DNA from: Pediococcus stilesii
GTDB lineage: Bacteria; Bacillota; Bacilli; Lactobacillales; Lactobacillaceae
Assembly (NCBI RefSeq): GCF_001437075.1
Contig: NZ_JQBX01000009.1
Span: 34,603-98,602 of the forward strand
Direction: 5' to 3'
DNA length: 64,000 bases
The notes under the pieces were generated by a model. The model was given only the letters and a program-made list of their open reading frames with translations. It was not told where the DNA came from and made no database searches. Below are positions 7,951 to 18,056 of this stretch, in pieces (position 1 is the stretch's first letter; the number at the start of each line of letters is the position of its first letter). The position numbers and the translations under genes were made by a program.

Positions 7951-8943
7951 CTAGAATGAATAACTTGGAAGGGCCTTAACAAATTCTTGATACGACTCTT
8001 CTTCACCAGTTTCCACAATTTTAGCTTTTTCAAAATGATTTTTTCGTAATTGTTCTTCATTAATTTGGATTTGATGGGTAAAGGTGGCATTTCCAATCAA
8101 ATCAATTTTATATTCCCCGTCATCCTGTCGTACCCGAGTTTGGACCATCCCACCAGGATTATAAACGTTATTAACCGTATTAACTCCGGTTTTTCCATCA
8201 TTAAGTAACGTCCAAATTACACTAGTGGCGGCCATCCCCGTTCCGCAAGCATTCGTAAAACCAACTCCCCGTTCATATGTCTCAACAAAAATTTGGTTTT
8301 GACCAATTACCCGACCAAAGCTAACGTTAACACCATCTGGAAACCACGGATTTTGTTCGTTAAACCGCTGTCCCAGCTCCCCTAACTTTGTCTTGTTTAA
8401 AATTTGATGCGGTTCTTCAATCGCAATTAAATGTGGATTCGGTACTGCAATTGCGGAAAACTTAATTGTCTCGTTCAAATCGACAACGTTAGAATGAATT
8501 AACTCACTACGGCCAGCCGCATTCATTGGTAACGCACTTGTTTCAAATCGAACCGGGGAAATTTCAACGTGGTACGTGGCTACTCCATTGCCAAGCGCTG
8601 GTGCTCTTCCGACTTGTAAATCCGCTTCGGCGGTCTCAACAAGAAATTCATCTTTATCATACTTTTCGCCAAGGTAGCGGCTTACCGTTCTGAGGCCATT
8701 ACCACACATACTAGCGATGCTACCATCGCTATTGATCACTCGCATTCGACCTAAAGTGTTTTGATGGACACCGTCATCAACGACTAATAATCCATCTGCT
8801 CCACCAAGAATTCCAGCGGAACCATCCGTTATTTTAACCGCCGTTTGAATAAGTTCTTCTTCTGTTAACGGCCGTGACAATTGATTCTGATCTAACAAGA
8901 AAAATGTATTTTCTGATCCATGCACTTTGAGTAAATTAATCAT
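7951..8943 (-). CDS. dapF: Diaminopimelate epimerase
   Basis: Turns LL-diaminopimelate into the meso form used for peptidoglycan and lysine. The two cysteine motifs of the catalytic pair are present: SMCGNGLRT at about residue 79 and TNACGTGMAAT at about residue 230. At 330 residues it is longer than the usual 270-280, with extra sequence at the C-terminus. The ATG overlaps the aspartokinase stop by 4 bases (ATGA), so it is translated with that gene and shares its lysine riboswitch. Confidence 0.93.
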   Translation of the reverse strand: MINLLKVHGSENTFFLLDQNQLSRPLTEEELIQTAVKITDGSAGILGGADGLLVVDDGVHQNTLGRMRVINSDGSIASMCGNGLRTVSRYLGEKYDKDEFLVETAEADLQVGRAPALGNGVATYHVEISPVRFETSALPMNAAGRSELIHSNVVDLNETIKFSAIAVPNPHLIAIEEPHQILNKTKLGELGQRFNEQNPWFPDGVNVSFGRVIGQNQIFVETYERGVGFTNACGTGMAATSVIWTLLNDGKTGVNTVNNVYNPGGMVQTRVRQDDGEYKIDLIGNATFTHQIQINEEQLRKNHFEKAKIVETGEEESYQEFVKALPSYSF

Positions 8944-10322
8944 TGCTCCACCCCCACCTTTGATTCAAAGAATTCTTTATAGATCTGTCTGACCGCCTGA
9001 TCGGCTTGATTCTGGTGCACACCGAGCATGGTCGAAATCCGTGAAGCACCTTGATTAATCATTTGAATTCCAATTTGGTCACGAGCCAACGCGTCAACAA
9101 TTCGATCAACAATCCCCACCTTATCTCGCATGCCTTCGCCGACAATCATTAAAATTGCATAATCATCAATCCATTCTAGTTGATCCGTTTGCAATTCTCG
9201 GTGAATATCTTCCAATAAATTAGGTAAGATTGCGTTTGAAACCTGGTTTTTATCAAAAATAATTGTTAGATCATCAATTCCAGAAGGCATATGCTCATAA
9301 CTAATCCCGTAGCGATACAAAATCTGTAAAAGTTTTAAAGTGAAACCAACCTCACGATTCAATAAGTATTTATGTAGATATAAAGCTGCAAAATGATTGG
9401 AACTTACTACCCCGGTAATTTCGCGATCCGATCTAAAATTTTGTTCAGGTTCAATTAACGTTCCTGGAAGTGCCGGATGATTGGTATTTTTGACCACAAT
9501 GGGGATTTGGGCCTCGATGGCTGGAATAATTGCCTCATCATGAAACACCGAAAATCCTGCATAAGACAGCTCACGCATCTCACGATATGTCATCTCCCGA
9601 ATCGAATGCGGATGCTTAACCACGTGCGGGTTAGCGGAATAAATCGAGTCTACATCAGTAAAATTTTCATACATTTCAGCCTGAAAGCCTCGTGCCAAAA
9701 TAGCTCCGGTTATGTCAGAACCACCGCGTGAAAAAGTACATACCTCGCCCGCATCGTTATAGGCATAAAAGCCCGGAACGACAATGTAATCGGTGTCTGA
9801 TAACAGGTTCGCGCTTACATCCTGAATTTTGGAATAAGAATTCTGATCTAAAATAGCGTTATTGTAGTCGCCGTGAACCGTTATCCCAAGTTCACTTGGA
9901 TCAACAAATCGGGCGCTCATCCCCTGAGCTTGGAGAACCTCTGCCATCAAAATTGCATTGAGGTGTTCACCAGCCGCCTTAAAATGTGCTAAACGGGCCT
10001 TTCGATTTACATAATATAAATTCACTAGGTCACTCAGATACTCTCGAATGGGTTCAAATCGTTGATCAGAAACCTTAAAGGCCTCAGCAATCGCCTGATA
10101 ACGTTCAATTATCAACTGTCGAGCCAAAGATACCTCATTTTCGTCTCCATTTTCATACTTGATCAATAGATCCGTTACTTTAGTGTCACTTGGAAATCTC
10201 TTTCCTGGTGCTGATACTACAATAACGCGCCGATGTTGATCTTGACTTAAAATATCAAGCACCTTTCGATATTGCGTAGCATCTGCCAATGAACTTCCAC
10301 CAAACTTTACAACTTTTACCAT
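8940..10322 (-). CDS. lysC: Aspartate kinase
   Basis: First step of the aspartate pathway, phosphorylating aspartate. The 460-residue protein begins VKVVKFGGSSLAD (ATP/aspartate binding), has FSRGGSDITGAILA near residue 195 and ends in ACT-type regulatory domains (IGIQMINQGASRISTMLGV). The length and build resemble the monofunctional LysC/YclM group. It is the only gene directly behind the lysine riboswitch, so lysine should reduce its transcription; feedback on the enzyme through the ACT domains is likely from the family. dapF follows with a 4-base overlap. Confidence 0.93.
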   Translation of the reverse strand: MVKVVKFGGSSLADATQYRKVLDILSQDQHRRVIVVSAPGKRFPSDTKVTDLLIKYENGDENEVSLARQLIIERYQAIAEAFKVSDQRFEPIREYLSDLVNLYYVNRKARLAHFKAAGEHLNAILMAEVLQAQGMSARFVDPSELGITVHGDYNNAILDQNSYSKIQDVSANLLSDTDYIVVPGFYAYNDAGEVCTFSRGGSDITGAILARGFQAEMYENFTDVDSIYSANPHVVKHPHSIREMTYREMRELSYAGFSVFHDEAIIPAIEAQIPIVVKNTNHPALPGTLIEPEQNFRSDREITGVVSSNHFAALYLHKYLLNREVGFTLKLLQILYRYGISYEHMPSGIDDLTIIFDKNQVSNAILPNLLEDIHRELQTDQLEWIDDYAILMIVGEGMRDKVGIVDRIVDALARDQIGIQMINQGASRISTMLGVHQNQADQAVRQIYKEFFESKVGVEQ

Positions 10323-10364
10323 GCTAGACTCCTTTTTGAGGTACTAGCTTTCCCATTAATCAAT

Positions 10365-10401
10365 ATAAAAACGCCCATCTCCAAAAAAGACGGGCGCTAG
10401 C
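10365..10401 (-). terminator. Lysine-riboswitch terminator
   Basis: On the - strand CGCCCGTCT pairs with AGATGGGCG (one G-U pair) and is followed by TTTTTATATT. It lies between the lysine aptamer and the aspartokinase start, where an expression platform is expected. Confidence 0.85.
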
Positions 10402-10439
10402 AACTTTTCAGTATACTAAAATCATTGATTCGATTTGAA

Positions 10440-10606
10440 AAGCACCCCGCTATTATAAAATAGCGACAGTCCTTGAAATATTCTTTCAAGACCCAACGGT
10501 TATCGCAGAAGGTACGCTAACCATTTCGGCGGATCATCCTTTCACTGGGCTTCATCGGATCCTTCATCCTCTTCCTCAGTTACTTTTAATCTCCGCAACC
10601 TCTTTT
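10440..10606 (-). promoter_or_regulatory. Lysine riboswitch (L box)
   Basis: Read on the - strand this contains the conserved blocks of the lysine aptamer in order: GAGGTTGCGGAG, AAAAGTAACTGAGG, GATGAAGGATC, CAGTGAAAGGATGATC, GCCGAAATGG, TTGGGTCTTG and GGACTGTCGC. The aptamer begins about 10 bases after the promoter and is followed by a terminator, so lysine should stop transcription of lysC-dapF. Exact ends are approximate. Confidence 0.93.
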
Positions 10607-10620
10607 TTAATTTAAAACCC

Positions 10621-10648
10621 ATTATACTCGTTCGATCTTAAAATGCAA
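10621..10648 (-). promoter_or_regulatory. Promoter of riboswitch-lysC-dapF
   Basis: On the - strand TTGCAT (10643-10648), a 16-base spacer and TATAAT (10621-10626). The predicted start near 10614 falls just upstream of the lysine aptamer. Confidence 0.75.
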
Positions 10649-10718
10649 AAAATAAATTTAATTTATTTCAGTTCTACTATATGCCATTTTAAAAGGCCAA
10701 TTCGTTATAAAATCATGC

Positions 10719-10745
10719 TTGACGGACTTAAATTAATATTATAAG
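10719..10745 (+). promoter_or_regulatory. Probable promoter of the lysA-asd operon
   Basis: TTGACG (10719-10724) and TATAAG (10740-10745) are separated by 15 bases, slightly short, about 35 bases before lysA. No aptamer or attenuator lies between it and lysA, unlike the divergent lysC unit. Confidence 0.5.
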
Positions 10746-10780
10746 TTTATGGCAAATTAATTAGATAGCGAGCTGATAAA

Positions 10781-12073
10781 ATGAGTTTATATTCGACAAA
10801 TGGTGACAATCAGGTTGTAATCGGCAATCTTCCTGCCACTCAACTGGCCAAAAATTATGGAACTCCACTACAAGTTTACGACGTAGATTCGATTCGCCAA
10901 CAGATTCGAGCTTTTAAGAACGAGTTTACAAAAAAAAACATCTCAGGAACAGTCAGTTATGCCTCTAAAGCGTTAAGTATTAAGGCCATCTATCAAATCA
11001 TTGAAGAAGAAAATGCGCATGCCGATGTCGTTTCTGGTGGTGAACTTGCAACCGCAATTGCGGCCGGGTTTCCCGCGCACAATCTGAGTTTTCACGGAAA
11101 TAATAAATCCCGTTTTGAATTAGATTACGCAATTAAAAATGGAATTGGAATGGTCATTGTGGATAACTTTCACGAATTAGATCTCTTGGATCAAGTTTTG
11201 AAAGTCAACAATGCCCACGTTAACATTTTAATTCGGGTTACACCGGGAATTTCGGCACATACCCATGAGTACATTCAAACTGGTCAAGCCGACAGTAAAT
11301 TTGGCTTTGATATTCACTCTGGTCAAGCTGATCATGCACTACAAATTGCGTTAGCAAACAAACGAATCAATGTTTTAGGAATTCACGCCCACATCGGGTC
11401 ACAAATTTTTGATACGCAGGGGTTCGAATTGGAATCACAAAAACTAATCCATCTCCTTTCCAATTGGGAAGAAAAGTATGATTTTACGGCTCAAATTTTA
11501 AACATTGGTGGTGGATTTGGAATCAAGTATACCAATGGTGATGATCCATTGAAGCCTGAAGCAATTTTAGGTGATGTTTTAGATCATATTCAGCATGAAT
11601 ATGATTTGTTACAAAAATCCGTACCGTCAATTTGGATTGAACCTGGTCGCGCCATTGTTGGTCCGGCAGGCTATTCGCTTTACACCATTGGATCTCGAAA
11701 AGATGTTCCTGGTCTACAGCCCTACTTAACGGTTGACGGCGGCATGGGTGACAATCTTCGCCCGGCACTTTACCAAGCGGAGTACGCCGCCGTTTTAGCC
11801 GAAAATCCAAATGCTTCAAATTACGAGACCGTTCATTTAGCTGGTAAATACTGTGAATCTGGAGACATTTTGATTGATCATCTTAAACTCCCCCAAACTA
11901 AACCTGGTGACACCATCGTAATCTTGGCGACCGGTGCATACGGATACTCAATGGCTAGTAATTATAATCGTAATCCTCGTCCAGCCGTTGTTTTCGTTGA
12001 AAATGGCGAGGCTAAAATGGTGGTCAAAAGAGAAACATTTGCCGATTTAATTCAAAATGATCTTGATTATTAA
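10781..12073 (+). CDS. lysA: Diaminopimelate decarboxylase
   Basis: Last step of lysine synthesis: decarboxylates meso-diaminopimelate. The 430-residue PLP enzyme of the alanine-racemase-like fold shows SYASKALS near residue 62 (PLP lysine), HAHIGSQ near residue 200, GGGFG near residue 240 and CESGD near residue 363 (active-site Cys). It heads a seven-gene operon whose other members make its substrate; it needs DapF from the divergent unit. The ribosome site is weak (GCGAGC), unusual for a first gene here. Placing the decarboxylase first while asd is last is a lactobacillus-style arrangement. Confidence 0.95.
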   Translation: MSLYSTNGDNQVVIGNLPATQLAKNYGTPLQVYDVDSIRQQIRAFKNEFTKKNISGTVSYASKALSIKAIYQIIEEENAHADVVSGGELATAIAAGFPAHNLSFHGNNKSRFELDYAIKNGIGMVIVDNFHELDLLDQVLKVNNAHVNILIRVTPGISAHTHEYIQTGQADSKFGFDIHSGQADHALQIALANKRINVLGIHAHIGSQIFDTQGFELESQKLIHLLSNWEEKYDFTAQILNIGGGFGIKYTNGDDPLKPEAILGDVLDHIQHEYDLLQKSVPSIWIEPGRAIVGPAGYSLYTIGSRKDVPGLQPYLTVDGGMGDNLRPALYQAEYAAVLAENPNASNYETVHLAGKYCESGDILIDHLKLPQTKPGDTIVILATGAYGYSMASNYNRNPRPAVVFVENGEAKMVVKRETFADLIQNDLDY

Positions 12074-12097
12074 AAAACATGAAGGGAACTAAATCTT

Positions 12098-12808
12098 ATG
12101 AGTAACTTAGACGCACAATCAATTATTCGAACCATCGCAACGTCGAAAAAAAAGACTCCAGCACGTGTTTATGTCTCCGGAGAAGAACTAGACCAATTGA
12201 AAATCCCATCTGAAATTGAGGCTTACCTTTCACCAAGTTTTGGAGTCCTCTTTGGTGATTGGGAAGTGATCGATGCCTTTCTAAAATCGGCGGCTCAGAT
12301 TTCAAATTACCGTGTTGAAAATGACGCCCGTAATTCTGCGGTGCCCCTTCTTGATCTAAAGGAAATTAACGCCCGTATCGAACCCGGAGCCATTATCCGG
12401 GAACAAGTTGTGATTGGTAACAACGCCGTCATCATGATGGGCGCCATTATTAACATCGGAGCAGAAATTGGTGATGAAACCATGATTGATATGGGCGCGG
12501 TACTGGGTGGACGCGCCATCGTCGGAAAAGCTTGTCATATTGGTGCCGGAGCTGTCCTTGCAGGTGTAATTGAGCCAGCTTCTGCCAAACCCGTCACAAT
12601 CGACGATCACGTTTTAGTTGGCGCCAACGCCGTCATTATCGAAGGTGTCCACGTTGGTTATGGAGCCGTTGTTGCGGCGGGAGCAATTGTGACAAAGGAC
12701 GTTCCAGCAAATACCGTAGTGGCCGGCGTCCCTGCACGGGTAATTAAAAACGTTAGTGATGGAACTGCCCAAAAAACAGCATTGGAAGAAAGTCTACGCA
12801 ATTTATAA
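12098..12808 (+). CDS. dapD: Tetrahydrodipicolinate N-acetyltransferase
   Basis: Acetylates tetrahydrodipicolinate using acetyl-CoA, the branch point that defines the N-acetyl variant of the diaminopimelate pathway. The 236-residue protein has an N-terminal alpha-helical DapH domain, then a left-handed beta helix built of hexapeptide repeats from about residue 90 to 210 (for example [20 protein letters not shown] and [21 protein letters not shown]). The length fits DapH of Bacillus rather than the succinylating DapD of proteobacteria, and the neighbouring dapL and patA agree. Named dapD/dapH in different sources. Confidence 0.93.
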   Translation: MSNLDAQSIIRTIATSKKKTPARVYVSGEELDQLKIPSEIEAYLSPSFGVLFGDWEVIDAFLKSAAQISNYRVENDARNSAVPLLDLKEINARIEPGAIIREQVVIGNNAVIMMGAIINIGAEIGDETMIDMGAVLGGRAIVGKACHIGAGAVLAGVIEPASAKPVTIDDHVLVGANAVIIEGVHVGYGAVVAAGAIVTKDVPANTVVAGVPARVIKNVSDGTAQKTALEESLRNL

Positions 12809-12827
12809 AAATAAGGGAGGAACTTGA

Positions 12828-13994
12828 ATGCAAACCAACTTTGATAATTTAGTCCAGATTCGACGTTCTTTTCATCAAATTCCTGAATTAGCTTTGAAAG
12901 AATATGAAACACACGCGTTAATTCTAAAAATCATTAAAAGTTTTCCACAGGACTATCTTGAATTTAAAAATATCGATTCCATGCCAACCGCCCTTTTAGT
13001 CCGAGTTCGTGGTTCAAACCCCCATCGAACAATTGGATATCGGTGTGACATTGATGCACTTCCGGTTACTGAAAACACCGGTTTGAAATTCTCATCCACG
13101 CATGCTGGGATAATGCATGCTTGTGGACACGATCTTCACATAACCGTTGCCTTAGGAATTTTAAGACACTTTTCCACAAGTCAACCTGCAGATAATTTAG
13201 TGTTCTTCTTTCAGCCAGCCGAAGAAAGTCAAAGTGGTTCCGTATTGGCATTTCAGTCTGGAGCGTTTACTCAAGAATTCCAACCAGATGAATTTTATGG
13301 TTTACACGATACTCCCCTCTTGGAAGCTGGTACGATTGGCTGTCGGATGGGAACCCTTTTTGCTGGAACAACCGAAGTAAACATTACTTTAAGCGGTAAA
13401 AGTGGTCACGCGGCTTATCCCCAAAACGCACAAGACATGGTCGTTGCGCAAGCGTACCTAATTACTCAACTTCAAAGCATTGTTTCTCGCAACGTCGATC
13501 CAATTGAAGGTGGAGTATTAACGTTTGGAAAAGTCACCTCTGGAACAATTCGAAATGTAATTGCCGGTCAGGCCGTCATTGAGGGGACCATTCGTGGGCT
13601 AACGCAGGAAATGATTGAATTAATTCAAGAACGGATTCGTGTGATTTGTGCCGGAGTTGCACTGGCCCTCGATTGTAAAATTGATGTCCAACTCAATCAG
13701 GGCGGCTATTTTCCCGTTCAAAATAATTCAGCTTTGACCAAAATCTTTATCAAGTTTATGCGAAATTCAAAAAATATCCGGTTTGAGGAGACGCCACCCG
13801 CAATGACCGGCGAAGACTTTGGCTTTTTATTAAACCAATTTCCGGGGACGATGTTTTGGCTTGGGGTCGGTCCAACAAGCTCATTACATTCCGCAACTTT
13901 TAATCTAAATGAACAAGCAATTCAACCTGGAGTGAACGCCATTATTGCATTTTTAGAAGATCGAATGAGAAAGGAGCACCCGTCAAATGTTTGA
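12828..13994 (+). CDS. dapL: N-acetyl-diaminopimelate deacetylase (M20 family)
   Basis: Removes acetate from N-acetyl-LL-diaminopimelate. The 388-residue M20 metallohydrolase shows the metal-binding blocks DIDALPVTE near residue 70, MHACGHDLH near residue 100 and QPAEES near residue 130, with the dimerisation domain in the middle and MTGEDFGF near residue 325. GGAGGAA precedes the ATG. M20 amidohydrolases also act on hippurate or amino acids; the position between dapD and dapA makes the DAP substrate by far the most likely. It overlaps dapA by 8 bases. Confidence 0.9.
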   Translation: MQTNFDNLVQIRRSFHQIPELALKEYETHALILKIIKSFPQDYLEFKNIDSMPTALLVRVRGSNPHRTIGYRCDIDALPVTENTGLKFSSTHAGIMHACGHDLHITVALGILRHFSTSQPADNLVFFFQPAEESQSGSVLAFQSGAFTQEFQPDEFYGLHDTPLLEAGTIGCRMGTLFAGTTEVNITLSGKSGHAAYPQNAQDMVVAQAYLITQLQSIVSRNVDPIEGGVLTFGKVTSGTIRNVIAGQAVIEGTIRGLTQEMIELIQERIRVICAGVALALDCKIDVQLNQGGYFPVQNNSALTKIFIKFMRNSKNIRFEETPPAMTGEDFGFLLNQFPGTMFWLGVGPTSSLHSATFNLNEQAIQPGVNAIIAFLEDRMRKEHPSNV

Positions 13995-14904
13995 AAACGC
14001 AGACCTCATTACCGCCATTATCACGCCCTTCGATGAAAAACTACATATCAACTTTGATGCACTAGCAAAACTAACCAATCACCTTCTGGACACAGGGAGT
14101 ACGGGATTCGTTATTGGCGGAACTACTGGTGAAACACCTACTCTGACCCACGATGAAAAAATAGAACTATATCAAAGATTTGCTAGCATTGTTAACGGTC
14201 GTGTACCAATTATCGCTGGTACTGGCTCAAATAACACGCTTGAAACGATTAAATTTACAAATGAAGTTGCTCAAATTAAGGGCATCAATGCCGCATTGGT
14301 TGTCGTTCCGTACTATAACAAACCTAATCAACGCGGGATGATTGCTCATTTTAAGGAAATTGCTAGTCACTGTGACATTCCGATCTTTATCTACAATATT
14401 CCAGGAAGGGTTGGTGTTCAGATGGATAATCAGACCATCCTTCAACTTTCAAAAGTTCCAAATATCATTGGCATTAAGCAGTGTACCAATTTAGAGGATC
14501 TTAGTTTTCTAATTGAAAACATCCCTTCCAACTTCGCTATTTACACTGGAAATGATGTTGAAACATTGGGGGCTTTGGCACTCGGAGCACAAGGTGTCAT
14601 CTCCGTAGCCAGTCACGTCTACGGTAAACAAATTCGAAAGCTACTTAATTCTTTAAGACAGGGTGACATCACGTTAGCTGGAAATCTTCAACGCTGGCTA
14701 GAGCCCAAAATGAATGCACTCTTCATGTACCCTTCGCCTTCTCCAGTAAAAGCAATTTTAAACGCTCAAGGTTTTAACGTCGGTTCAACTCGACTACCGA
14801 TTTTGCCACTTAACCAAGGTGAAATAAAACAGTTAGCCCAACGCCTAGCGGTTGAAAAGCTTTCTTCCATCGCCTTAAATCAAATTGATCAAGAAAGGAA
14901 CTGA
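13987..14904 (+). CDS. dapA: 4-hydroxy-tetrahydrodipicolinate synthase
   Basis: Condenses aspartate semialdehyde with pyruvate. The 305-residue TIM-barrel protein shows [10 protein letters not shown] near residue 42 (pyruvate-binding TT), IYNIPGRVG near residue 137 (active-site Tyr) and IIGIKQCTN near residue 160 (Schiff-base Lys). The start overlaps the dapL end by 8 bases, and dapB follows after 2 bases, so translation is tightly coupled. Lysine inhibition cannot be read from the sequence. Confidence 0.95.
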   Translation: MFENADLITAIITPFDEKLHINFDALAKLTNHLLDTGSTGFVIGGTTGETPTLTHDEKIELYQRFASIVNGRVPIIAGTGSNNTLETIKFTNEVAQIKGINAALVVVPYYNKPNQRGMIAHFKEIASHCDIPIFIYNIPGRVGVQMDNQTILQLSKVPNIIGIKQCTNLEDLSFLIENIPSNFAIYTGNDVETLGALALGAQGVISVASHVYGKQIRKLLNSLRQGDITLAGNLQRWLEPKMNALFMYPSPSPVKAILNAQGFNVGSTRLPILPLNQGEIKQLAQRLAVEKLSSIALNQIDQERN

Positions 14905-14906
14905 CA

Positions 14907-15674
14907 ATGAATACTCCAAACAAAACCGTTATTATTGCCGGGATCACGGGTGCCATGGGGCAGCAAGCCGCTGAACTAATTGGCACACTACCCGACTTCA
15001 CACTTGTCGGTGGTTTTGCACCCCACGCCACTCCACAAGCTAAACCAAATTTATTGATCACTAATAAAATTGAAGAACTTCCTCCGGCTGATATTTGGAT
15101 CGATTTTACCGTTCCTAGCGTCGTTTTTAAAAATATCCGCTATGCAATTAGTCATGGTTATCATCCGGTTGTTGGAACCACCGGTCTGACAGCTCAAGAA
15201 GTTCTTGAACTACAAGAAATGGCTCTACACGATCATCGTGGTGGCTTGATTGCACCAAACTTTGGTTTATCAGCCGTCTTACTAATGAAATTTGCCAAGG
15301 AAGCTGCCCAATATTTTCCTGACGTTGAAATTATCGAAATGCATCATCCGGGCAAAAAGGACGCCCCTTCTGGAACCGCGATTGCAACCGCAAATGCAAT
15401 TAACGCCAACCGAGACCTTTCCTCGCCCTCTAATAGTACTGAAACCATTGCTGGTGTACGTGGTGGTCAAGTAAATGGGATTCCGATTCATTCAGTTCGT
15501 TTACCAGGATATGTTGCCCATGAACAAGTTTTATTTGGTGCTCCCGGTGAAGCACTCACCATCCGCCAAGATTCATTTGATCGAAAGTCGTTTATGGCTG
15601 GCGTAAAGCTCGCCTGCCAAAAAGTTACCACGTTACAATCACTGGTCGTCGGACTGGAAAATATTTTAGATTAG
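14907..15674 (+). CDS. dapB: 4-hydroxy-tetrahydrodipicolinate reductase
   Basis: Reduces the DapA product with NAD(P)H to tetrahydrodipicolinate. The 255-residue protein has an N-terminal Rossmann motif GITGAMGQ, VVGTTGLTAQE near residue 85 and the substrate-binding stretch EMHHPGKKDAPSGTA near residue 150. It follows dapA after 2 bases. Length and motifs are normal for the family. Confidence 0.95.
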   Translation: MNTPNKTVIIAGITGAMGQQAAELIGTLPDFTLVGGFAPHATPQAKPNLLITNKIEELPPADIWIDFTVPSVVFKNIRYAISHGYHPVVGTTGLTAQEVLELQEMALHDHRGGLIAPNFGLSAVLLMKFAKEAAQYFPDVEIIEMHHPGKKDAPSGTAIATANAINANRDLSSPSNSTETIAGVRGGQVNGIPIHSVRLPGYVAHEQVLFGAPGEALTIRQDSFDRKSFMAGVKLACQKVTTLQSLVVGLENILD

Positions 15675-15685
15675 GGGAACTGCTC

Positions 15686-16867
15686 ATGCCAGAACTTGCA
15701 ACTATTTTACAGAATAAAACTAGACCTGAAATTTCTTCCATTGGTCGATCAGCCATTCGCCAATTTGATCAGGAAATTTCCGATATACCAGGAATTTTAA
15801 AATTAACCCTTGGTGAACCCGATTTAAATACGCCCGACCACATTAAACGAATCATGATTAATGCAATTAATAACAATGAGTCCCACTATGCGCCCTCGGC
15901 AGGGCTTCCAAAATTAAGACATGCTGTTAGCAAGTATTTAGAAGATTCCACCATGGTTAAATATGATCCGCGTTCTGAGGTATTAATTACAATTGGTGCT
16001 ACTGAAGCCATCTATGCCACCATGCAAACCATTTTAAGCGCCGGAGACGAGGTAATCATCCCCACCCCAGTCTTTCCGTTGTATACCGCTGTCGCTACCA
16101 CAATTGGAGCGCGACCCATTGAAGTTGATACATCGGCAACTAATTTTTTATTGACTCCCGAAACTTTGAAAGAGGTTTTAAAACGGCATCCTTCGGCTAA
16201 AATGGTAATTCTTAACTATCCAACCAATCCAACTGGTGCAACATATTCACAGTCTCAGTTACGCCAACTGAGTTCAGTTATTCAAGTTTCACAACTTTTC
16301 GTCATGGCCGACGAAATTTATTCTGAACTCTGCTATGGTGATCCGCATTTTTCGATTGCAAGTCTACTACCAGAGCGAACGGTCATAATCAATGGCATTT
16401 CAAAATCTTACGCAATGACTGGTTATAGAATTGGTTACCTAGCTGGTCCAGCTCCACTGATCAAAGATATCTTAAAGTTGCATGGATTTATGGTAACCAC
16501 CGCTCCAACTAGCATCATGGAAGGTGCAACAGAAGCGCTCCTTCGCGGGCAAAAGGATATCATATCAATGCGCAAAAAGTATCAAATTAGACGTGACTAT
16601 CTAATCCCCGAATTACAAAAACTTGGCTTTAGGACCTCGAACGCTGAAGGCGCGTTTTATCTTTTTGCCAAAATTCCGGATTTTTTAACCCAAGATTCAA
16701 CCGCCTTTGCTCTCCAACTTGCCCGTAAAGGAAAATTAGCAATCATCCCCGGTGCTGTATTTGGTCCTGGTGGCGAAGGCTATATTCGTTTTTCATATGC
16801 AGCATCAATGACTAATCTTCACGAGGCCGTCCAACGCCTTACCAAATTCATTCAGGAGGAAAAATAA
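15686..16867 (+). CDS. patA: N-acetyl-LL-diaminopimelate aminotransferase (PLP, fold type I)
   Basis: A 393-residue class I/II aminotransferase. Visible PLP-binding elements are LTLGEPDLNTPDH near the N-terminus, the NYPTNPTGA motif near residue 175, MADEIYSEL near residue 205 and NGISKSYAMTGYRIGY near residue 235 with the PLP Lys. In Bacillus PatA is assigned to the N-acetyl-L,L-DAP transamination. The operon supplies acetylase and deacetylase but no other aminotransferase, so this role is inferred from context. It starts 11 bases after dapB and ends 1 base before asd. Confidence 0.88.
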   Translation: MPELATILQNKTRPEISSIGRSAIRQFDQEISDIPGILKLTLGEPDLNTPDHIKRIMINAINNNESHYAPSAGLPKLRHAVSKYLEDSTMVKYDPRSEVLITIGATEAIYATMQTILSAGDEVIIPTPVFPLYTAVATTIGARPIEVDTSATNFLLTPETLKEVLKRHPSAKMVILNYPTNPTGATYSQSQLRQLSSVIQVSQLFVMADEIYSELCYGDPHFSIASLLPERTVIINGISKSYAMTGYRIGYLAGPAPLIKDILKLHGFMVTTAPTSIMEGATEALLRGQKDIISMRKKYQIRRDYLIPELQKLGFRTSNAEGAFYLFAKIPDFLTQDSTAFALQLARKGKLAIIPGAVFGPGGEGYIRFSYAASMTNLHEAVQRLTKFIQEEK

Positions 16868-16868
16868 T

Positions 16869-17918
16869 ATGTCAGCAATTAACGTCGCCATTCTCGGAGC
16901 CACCGGTGCGGTCGGCACCCGTATGATTGAACAACTAGAACAATCTGAAATTAAAATCAATCAGTTAAAGCTTCTGGCTTCTCCACGTTCGGCCGGTAAA
17001 ACAAAATCGTTTCGAGGCACAACGTATACCGTGGAGGCCGCAACTCCTGAATCCTTTGTAGACATTGATCTTGTCTTATCTTCAGCCGGTGGCGCGGTCT
17101 CAAAAAAGCTATTGCCTTTTGCCGTAAAAGCCGGCGCAATTTGTATTGACAATACCAGTGCCTTTAGGATGGATCCCAAGGTTCCATTGGTTATTCCCGA
17201 AGTAAATCCTAATGATCTCGATTGGCATCAGGGCATTATTGCCAATCCCAATTGCAGCACCATTCAAATGCTGGTTGCTCTTGCACCTTTAGATCAAAAA
17301 TACGGTTTAAGACAGATCGTTGTTTCAACTTATCAAGCCGCATCTGGGGCGGGACAGTCCGCTTGGAATGAACTATTAGATCAAGCCCAACAACATCTAA
17401 ACGGAAATCCAGAGACAGCCAGTATTTTACCTGTTAGTGGTGCTCCAAAACATTACCCACTTGCCTTTAATTTATTACCTCAAATTGATGTTTTTGAGGA
17501 TGATGGCTATACCCACGAAGAATGGAAGATGATTCATGAGTCCAAAAAGATTCTTCGTCACGATATGGACAATCCAGATCTCAAAGTCACCGCAACTTGT
17601 GTCCGGGTTCCTGTTCCCGTGGGGCATGGTGAATCGATCTACTTTAAGCTAAATCAAAATCCGACCGTAACGGACTTAAAGAAAACATTAGAAGCTGCGG
17701 CAGGCGTAACTTTACAAGATGATCCCGCCAATCAACTTTATCCACAACCAATTACAGCTGAAGGTCAACGTGATACTTTTGTTGGTCGTATTCGACCTGA
17801 TTATGAAAATCCTGGTAGTTATAACTTTTGGGTCGTGTCCGACAATCTCCTAAAGGGAGCCGCTTGGAATGCCGTTCAAATTGCGGAAACCTTATTACAA
17901 CGTAATTTATTAGGCTAG
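16869..17918 (+). CDS. asd: Aspartate-semialdehyde dehydrogenase
   Basis: Reduces aspartyl phosphate to aspartate semialdehyde, the DapA substrate and branch to threonine/methionine. The 349-residue protein has the NADP motif ILGATGAVG, IANPNCST near residue 128 with the catalytic Cys, and the substrate region RVPVPVGHGESI near residue 245. It is the last gene of the lysA operon, 2 bases after patA, and is followed by a strong terminator. No homoserine genes are adjacent. Confidence 0.95.
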   Translation: MSAINVAILGATGAVGTRMIEQLEQSEIKINQLKLLASPRSAGKTKSFRGTTYTVEAATPESFVDIDLVLSSAGGAVSKKLLPFAVKAGAICIDNTSAFRMDPKVPLVIPEVNPNDLDWHQGIIANPNCSTIQMLVALAPLDQKYGLRQIVVSTYQAASGAGQSAWNELLDQAQQHLNGNPETASILPVSGAPKHYPLAFNLLPQIDVFEDDGYTHEEWKMIHESKKILRHDMDNPDLKVTATCVRVPVPVGHGESIYFKLNQNPTVTDLKKTLEAAAGVTLQDDPANQLYPQPITAEGQRDTFVGRIRPDYENPGSYNFWVVSDNLLKGAAWNAVQIAETLLQRNLLG

Positions 17919-17949
17919 TCTCCCTCCAATCGACTTTAATTTAAACATT

Positions 17950-18006
17950 TAAAAACAGCATGAATTGCGACAACCATTACGTTGTCACAGTCCATGCTGT
18001 TTTTTA
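17950..18006. terminator. Bidirectional terminator, asd / mmpL
   Basis: AAAACAGCATG and CATGCTGTTTTTT form the outer stem, with an inner GACAAC/GTTGTC hairpin. Runs of A and T on the two sides suit both converging transcripts. Confidence 0.85.
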
Positions 18007-18056
18007 ATAGGCATCCCATTTAGCCCTAAAAATATTTTGGAATAACCCCATTTACA

